Source of the DNA: Desulfobacteraceae bacterium
Lineage (GTDB): Bacteria; Desulfobacterota; DSM-4660; Desulfatiglandales; Desulfatiglandaceae
DNA length: 9,344 nt
Assembly (NCBI GenBank): GCA_013203065.1
Contig: JABMQV010000332.1
Span: forward strand, 1-9,344
Direction: 5' to 3'
Below, one piece after another: positions 5,800 to 9,344 of the stretch. The translations under genes and the position numbers were made by a program. Position 1 is the stretch's first letter. The number at the start of each line of letters is the position of its first letter. The notes under the pieces were generated by a model. It was not told the DNA's origin. It searched no databases and saw only the letters and a program-made list of their open reading frames with translations.

Positions 5800-6495
5800 A
5801 TGAAACTTGAATTCATTGAGGCTCGGGATCTGCCTGATGCCTGGTTTCAGTGCCTGTACAGACTGTTGGAGATGGGTCGTGAGTATGTCATAGAGAGAGG
5901 CAGCTACGAGGGACAGAAGCGGCTTGAATTTGACCATGTGACGGTCCATATTAAATATCCGGGTGTGCGCCCCCTGCTGCCGGATATTCCCCCCTCTCTG
6001 GGAATCCCGAATCCCGTGGCTGAGGGCTACCTGGAAGAGTACCTCCCCTACCTCATGACTGCGGCCAAACAGCCGGGGGAGGACTACACCTACGGGCAGT
6101 ATTTGGAACCTCAGATCGCTGAGGTCATCCGCATGTATCAAGAAGATGGGTTTGAGACAAACCAGGCATATATGACCGTGGGAGACCCCCAGTCCATCCA
6201 TCTGGTCGATCCCCCCTGTCTGCGGGGGATCGATACCCGGATCAAGGAAGGAACGCTTCATTTTATTGTTTATTTCCGATCGTGGGATTTATGGAATGGG
6301 TTTCCGGCAAACCTGGGGGCCATACAACTCTTGAAGGAGTATATGGCCTCGAGTATAGGAGTGGGAGACGGGGAGATTATTGCCTCCAGCAAAGGACTGC
6401 ACCTCTACGATTATGTATGGGAGTTGGCCCAACTCAGAACCATGCGCAACCGACCCTCGGATGCCCACGGGAAAAAGACTGCCCATGAAGGCTGA
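5800..6495 (+). CDS. thyA: Archaeal-type thymidylate synthase (dUMP to dTMP)
   Basis: 231 aa, the length of the short archaeal-type thymidylate synthase branch rather than the longer E. coli-type enzyme. Thymidylate synthases transfer a one-carbon unit from methylenetetrahydrofolate or a related pterin to dUMP. Key residues are visible: catalytic C140 in DPPCLRGID; the phosphate- and base-binding block FRSWDLWNGFPANL with R160, S161, D163, G167, P169 and N171; and GLHLYDYVWE with H201 and Y203, equivalent to the HxY motif. Conserved RIKEGTLHFIVYF and LLKEYMAS flank them. ATG 5800 follows GAGGAG (5784-5789) by 10 nt; TTG 5794, two codons earlier, has 4-nt spacing and is the alternative. The last 11 nt overlap rlmN, suggesting co-transcription. 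A related pyrimidine hydroxymethylase is the main alternative, but the match to archaeal-type synthases makes this unlikely. Confidence 0.85.
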   Translation: MKLEFIEARDLPDAWFQCLYRLLEMGREYVIERGSYEGQKRLEFDHVTVHIKYPGVRPLLPDIPPSLGIPNPVAEGYLEEYLPYLMTAAKQPGEDYTYGQYLEPQIAEVIRMYQEDGFETNQAYMTVGDPQSIHLVDPPCLRGIDTRIKEGTLHFIVYFRSWDLWNGFPANLGAIQLLKEYMASSIGVGDGEIIASSKGLHLYDYVWELAQLRTMRNRPSDAHGKKTAHEG

Positions 6496-7510
6496 TATCA
6501 AAGGGCTGACGACCCTCGAAATAGAAGGCTGGGCCGCTGATCAGGGTCTTGATCCCTACCGTGGCCGTCAGATCCGGCACTGGATGCTGGGGAGGCTGGC
6601 AGGTTCCTTTGAAGAAATGACCAGCCTTCCCGGGTCGGTTCGTGCCCTTTTAACAGAAAAGGCAAACATCAGCCATCTTCAAAACATCAAGTCACTGGAA
6701 TCAGAAGACGGGACCAGGAAATACCTTTTCAGACTGGCCGACGGGAATCTAATAGAATCGGTCCTCATACCCGAAAGGGACCACCTTACCCTGTGCATCT
6801 CGTCCCAGGCCGGCTGCGCCATGGGCTGTCGCTTCTGTTTTACGGCCAAACAGGGCTTTAAGAGACACCTTACGCCGTCTGAAATCATTGATCAGGTTAT
6901 TCAGGTAAAGAGATCCCTGGATGACCCGGCCAGACTGACCAATATCGTAATGATGGGGATGGGTGAGCCGCTCCACAACTATAATGCTACACTGAAAGCA
7001 ATCAGAGGCCTTATCGACCAGGACGGCATGAATTTCTCACATCGGAAGATCACCCTCTCCACCTGCGGGCTGGTTCCTGAGATGGAGAAGATGGGTCGGG
7101 ATATGACTGTTAATCTGGCTGTATCCCTAAATGCTGCGGATGATGAGACCCGAGACTTTCTCATGCCCATCAACAAAAAATTTCCCTTGAAAACACTGTT
7201 ATCTGCCTGCAGGAGGTTCCCCCTTCCCAACAGGCGGATGATCACCTTCGAATACATACTCATAGAGGGTATCAACGACAGTCACGGAGATGCATCCAAA
7301 CTTGTTCGTCTTCTGGCGGGCGTGAGGGCCAAAGTCAATCTTATCCCCCTAAATCCCCATCCCGGCTCCGCTTTGGCCCCCCCCTCCACAAAGAAGATTC
7401 TCGATTTCCAAGAAAGCCTGTTGAGGAACCACTTCACTGCCATCATCAGGAAAAGCAAAGGAAGTGACATCATGGCGGCATGCGGTCAGTTAAGCGGGTG
7501 TGCGTCATGA
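6485..7510 (+). CDS. rlmN: RlmN: dual-specificity 23S rRNA A2503 / tRNA A37 C2-methyltransferase (radical SAM)
   Basis: 341 aa, near the family norm. RlmN makes 2-methyladenosine at A2503 of 23S rRNA and at A37 of some tRNAs. The N-terminal accessory domain (about 1-90) carries the family-typical YRGRQIRHWML. The radical SAM cluster motif CAMGCRFC gives C111, C115 and C118. GMGEPLHNYNATLKAI is the SAM-contacting GGEP-type motif. C104, seven residues before the cluster, and C333 in AACGQL correspond to the two catalytic cysteines (118 and 355 in E. coli), so the enzyme should be active. I chose ATG 6485 because the reading frame is open further upstream only inside thyA, and MKADIKGLTTLEIEGWA is a normal family start. 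It overlaps the thyA stop by 11 nt and probably depends on coupling, because the upstream GGGAAAAAGA is a weak ribosome site. A run of eight C (7377-7384) is present, frame intact. Confidence 0.95.
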   Translation: MKADIKGLTTLEIEGWAADQGLDPYRGRQIRHWMLGRLAGSFEEMTSLPGSVRALLTEKANISHLQNIKSLESEDGTRKYLFRLADGNLIESVLIPERDHLTLCISSQAGCAMGCRFCFTAKQGFKRHLTPSEIIDQVIQVKRSLDDPARLTNIVMMGMGEPLHNYNATLKAIRGLIDQDGMNFSHRKITLSTCGLVPEMEKMGRDMTVNLAVSLNAADDETRDFLMPINKKFPLKTLLSACRRFPLPNRRMITFEYILIEGINDSHGDASKLVRLLAGVRAKVNLIPLNPHPGSALAPPSTKKILDFQESLLRNHFTAIIRKSKGSDIMAACGQLSGCAS

Positions 7511-7533
7511 GTTTTGTGCTTGCAAAAAATACG

Positions 7534-7562
7534 TTAACTGTGGTAAATTAAAAAGTTAAAAT
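7534..7562 (+). promoter_or_regulatory. Promoter of the hisI-hisG operon
   Basis: TTAACT (7534-7539; four of six) and TAAAAT (7557-7562; five of six) are spaced by 17 bp in a markedly AT-rich gap, with a start near 7569. The same stretch contains the inverted repeat TTAACT / AGTTAA (7554-7559) and the perfect palindrome AAAATTAATTTT (7558-7569), which could be operator sequences. An alternative is TTGCAA (7520-7525) with TAAATT (7544-7549) at 18 bp. Confidence 0.5.
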
Positions 7563-7583
7563 TAATTTTGTACATGGTGGCAT

Positions 7584-7967
7584 GTGGTGATCGAATTAGA
7601 TTTTTCAAAAGGTAGTGGTCTTATTCCAGCTATTGTTCAAGATTTTCGGTCAGGGAAAGTGTTGATGCTTGCCTATATTAACCAGGCTTCATGGGACAAG
7701 ACCCTTGAGACAGAAGAGGCCTATTATTGGAGCCGTTCACGCCAAGAACTCTGGCATAAAGGGGAAACTTCCGGGCATGTGCAGAAAATCAGGGAGATCT
7801 ATGCAGACTGTGACAATGATACCGTACTCTTCAAGGTGGAACAGGTAGGCGGTGCAGCATGCCACACCGGCCACGAAACCTGCTTTTACCGGCAGGTGTC
7901 CCGTGACGGCAGCTTTATGGAGGTGGGCCAAAAAATATTTGACCCGGAAAAGGTGTATAAGAAATGA
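7584..7967 (+). CDS. hisI: Phosphoribosyl-AMP cyclohydrolase (HisI)
   Basis: 127 aa, a stand-alone HisI without the fused HisE pyrophosphohydrolase domain. It opens the adenine ring of phosphoribosyl-AMP, the third step of histidine synthesis, in the cytoplasm. The metal sites are intact: D75-C76-D77-N78-D79 (DCDND) for magnesium, with zinc ligands C76, C93 and C100, the latter two in [15 protein letters not shown]. Other family marks are [28 protein letters not shown] and the [12 protein letters not shown] block. The start is GTG 7584, or GTG 7587 directly after it; GGTGG (7576-7580) is the only ribosome-site candidate. The nearby ATGs at 7574 and 7582 are out of frame. The stop overlaps the hisG start by 4 nt, so translation is coupled. 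HisE must be supplied elsewhere. Confidence 0.93.
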   Translation: MVIELDFSKGSGLIPAIVQDFRSGKVLMLAYINQASWDKTLETEEAYYWSRSRQELWHKGETSGHVQKIREIYADCDNDTVLFKVEQVGGAACHTGHETCFYRQVSRDGSFMEVGQKIFDPEKVYKK

Positions 7968-8836
7968 AAAGACTGAAATTTGGGATCCCCAAGGGGAGCC
8001 TCCAAAACGCAACGATTAATCTGTTTGGGAAGTCTGGCTGGAAGATAAATGTCAATGACCGAAGCTATTTTCCAGACATCAATGACGATGAGATTGAATG
8101 TGCCATCTGCCGGGCCCAGGAGATGTCCCGGTATGTGGAAAATGGGACCCTGGATGCCGGTCTTACCGGAAAAGATTGGATAGAAGAAAACGAGTCAGAT
8201 GTGAAGATCCTGGATGACCTGATTTATTCAAAGGTAAGCCAAAACCCGGCTCGTTGGGTCGTGGCCGTACCTGCCGGGTCAGATATAGAGCGGCTCGAAG
8301 ATCTTCGGGGGAAAAAAATTGCCACCGAATTGGTAAACTACACCCAAAAATTTTTTCAAGAAAAAGGCATTCCCGTGGATGTGGAATTTTCCTGGGGCGC
8401 CACCGAGGCAAAGGTGGTGTCCGGTCTGGCGGATGCCATTGTGGAAGTGACTGAAACGGGAAGCACCATCAAGGCACACGGCCTCAAGATCATTTATGAT
8501 CTGATGGAGACAAACACCCAACTCATCGCCAACCGGGATTCGTACAAGGACAAGTGGAAAAAGGCCAAGATAGAACAGATCCTCCTCCTCCTCAAAGGGG
8601 CCCTCAAGGCAGAAAACATGGTAGTTCTGAAAATGAATCTGGCCAAAAAAAATGTGGAAGAGATAATAACAATCCTCCCCAGCCTGAATGCCCCTACCGT
8701 GGCTGGCTTATACGACCCCGAGTGGGTCTCTGTGGAGACGGTGGTGGATTCCAAGGTTGTCCGGGATTTGATCCCCCAGCTAATGAACGCGGGGGCCCAG
8801 GGGATCATCGAGTTTACCTTGAACAAGGTTATCTGA
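7964..8836 (+). CDS. hisG: ATP phosphoribosyltransferase, long form (HisG)
   Basis: 290 aa, the long HisG form that carries its own C-terminal regulatory domain and does not need HisZ. It condenses ATP with PRPP in the committed, histidine-inhibited first step of histidine synthesis. The N-terminal catalytic part begins [22 protein letters not shown] and includes the [10 protein letters not shown] segment. The PRPP-binding region ends in [14 protein letters not shown], with ETGST at 164-168. The C-terminal ACT-like domain (about 213-290; [15 protein letters not shown] ... [14 protein letters not shown]) is the expected histidine-binding module. ATG 7964 forms an ATGA overlap with the hisI stop. 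The family signature usually has Asp where this protein has E161, a conservative change. The aminotransferase gene follows within about 35 nt, so it may belong to the same transcript. Confidence 0.94.
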   Translation: MKRLKFGIPKGSLQNATINLFGKSGWKINVNDRSYFPDINDDEIECAICRAQEMSRYVENGTLDAGLTGKDWIEENESDVKILDDLIYSKVSQNPARWVVAVPAGSDIERLEDLRGKKIATELVNYTQKFFQEKGIPVDVEFSWGATEAKVVSGLADAIVEVTETGSTIKAHGLKIIYDLMETNTQLIANRDSYKDKWKKAKIEQILLLLKGALKAENMVVLKMNLAKKNVEEIITILPSLNAPTVAGLYDPEWVSVETVVDSKVVRDLIPQLMNAGAQGIIEFTLNKVI

Positions 8837-8869
8837 GGTCGGAAGGCGGTGTGCGGAACAGTGCGGACA

Positions 8870-9344
8870 GTGAGCCATGAACCACAAATAAGTAATAGGG
8901 CCAGAGAAATACCACCCTTCATCGTGATGGATGTCTTGGAGAAGGCCCACGAGCTTGAAAGTCAGGGACGCAGCATTATTCACCTTGAGATCGGTGAACC
9001 CGATTTCCCCACGCCCGATTGTATATGCCGGGCCGCCAATGAGGCCATAAGAAGAGGTGAGACCCATTATACCCACAGCCTGGGGATCATCGAACTCCGG
9101 GAAGCAATCTGCCAAGACTACCGTGAAAGGTACGACGTTGTTGTTGATCCCGGACAGGTGGTTATTACCTCGGGTACCTCCCCTGCCATGTTCATGATTT
9201 TTTCTACCCTCTTGGAGGCTGGGGAAGAAATCATCATATCCGACCCGCATTACCCCTGTTATCCTAATTTTGCGAACTTTATGGGGGCAAGGCCCGCACT
9301 GGTAAAGGTATTTGAAGAAGACGGCTTTCAGTTGAGGGCCGAGG
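8870..9344 (+). CDS. Class I/II PLP-dependent aminotransferase, N-terminal part (runs off the window)
   Basis: About 158 residues are present; the 3' end is outside the window. The sequence is that of aspartate/alanine/aromatic aminotransferase-like fold type I enzymes: NRAREIPPFIVMDVLEKA, then LEIGEPDFPTPD, the substrate-contacting loop HYTHSLGIIELREAI, and the PLP-pocket segment VITSGTSPAMFMIF. ISDPHYPCYPNF contains the Asp-Pro-x-Tyr block. The PLP-binding lysine lies further downstream and cannot be checked. It resembles general amino-acid aminotransferases more than HisC, so a histidinol-phosphate role is not supported despite the hisG neighbour. The start is uncertain: GTG 8870, 8861 and 8849 are all in frame. 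I give 8870 because it leaves the usual short N-terminus; GAGGT (8835-8839) would better serve GTG 8849. ATG 8877 is in another frame and stops at once. Confidence 0.85.
   Translation, partial: MSHEPQISNRAREIPPFIVMDVLEKAHELESQGRSIIHLEIGEPDFPTPDCICRAANEAIRRGETHYTHSLGIIELREAICQDYRERYDVVVDPGQVVITSGTSPAMFMIFSTLLEAGEEIIISDPHYPCYPNFANFMGARPALVKVFEEDGFQLRAE

Noticed and set aside
6380..6484. Upstream extension of rlmN to the first in-frame ATG at 6380
   Set aside because: The extra 35 residues overlap the conserved end of thyA, have no RlmN similarity, and precede a normal family N-terminus.
8780..9250. 156-codon open frame on the - strand at the right edge
   Set aside because: It is the complement of the hisG end and of the aminotransferase, whose + strand translation has strong family motifs.
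8870..9344. HisC (histidinol-phosphate aminotransferase) by association with hisI-hisG
   Set aside because: The visible motifs (LEIGEPDFPTPD, HYTHSLGIIELREAI) fit the general aspartate/alanine aminotransferase group better than HisC.
1..9344. CRISPR array, tRNA, rRNA, insertion sequence or phage module
   Set aside because: No spaced direct repeats, tRNA-like cloverleaf, transposase or phage protein was recognised on either strand.

Overview
This window looks like ordinary chromosomal DNA from an anaerobic bacterium, most plausibly a Desulfobacterota-type organism (sulfate reducer or syntroph). I infer this from gene content rather than from any marker gene: a corrinoid-enzyme reductive activator (RACE/DUF4445), a small siroheme-type sulfite/nitrite reductase-like iron-sulfur protein with a PCP_red domain, an archaeal-type thymidylate synthase, and a long-form HisG. 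Base composition is moderate (about half GC by eye). All eight genes lie on the + strand.

Layout. Bases 1-173 are a leader containing a GC-rich palindrome that looks like an interspersed repeat. 174-2093 encodes a complete RACE protein. 2094-2219 is a regulatory intergenic region: an FNR/CRP-type palindrome sits 41.5 bp upstream of the start predicted from a perfect TATAAT box, and a second inverted repeat covers the -10 box and the ribosome binding site. 2220-3035 encodes the PCP_red / NIR_SIR / 2x[4Fe-4S] protein. 3036-3250 is non-coding with two modest hairpins. 3251-3721 encodes an SH3-domain lipoprotein. 3807-5585 encodes a DUF389 membrane protein whose large soluble C-terminus contains three tandem units of about 100 residues. 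5800-6495 encodes an archaeal-type thymidylate synthase, overlapped by rlmN (6485-7510). After an AT-rich promoter, hisI (7584-7967) and hisG (7964-8836) overlap by 4 nt. A class I/II aminotransferase starts near 8870 and runs off the right edge.

How the genes work together. The right half is housekeeping: dTMP synthesis, 23S rRNA methylation, and the first and third steps of histidine synthesis with a probable amino-acid transaminase. The left half is anaerobic redox metabolism: corrinoid reactivation and a sulfite-reductase-like protein with a redox-type promoter. The two halves are separated by two envelope genes (lipoprotein, DUF389). I see no CRISPR array, tRNA, rRNA, insertion sequence, phage gene or toxin-antitoxin pair, and no clearly novel multi-gene system. 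The best leads are the promoter architecture at 2152-2214, the PCP_red-sulfite reductase fusion it controls, and the triplicated C-terminal module of the DUF389 protein.
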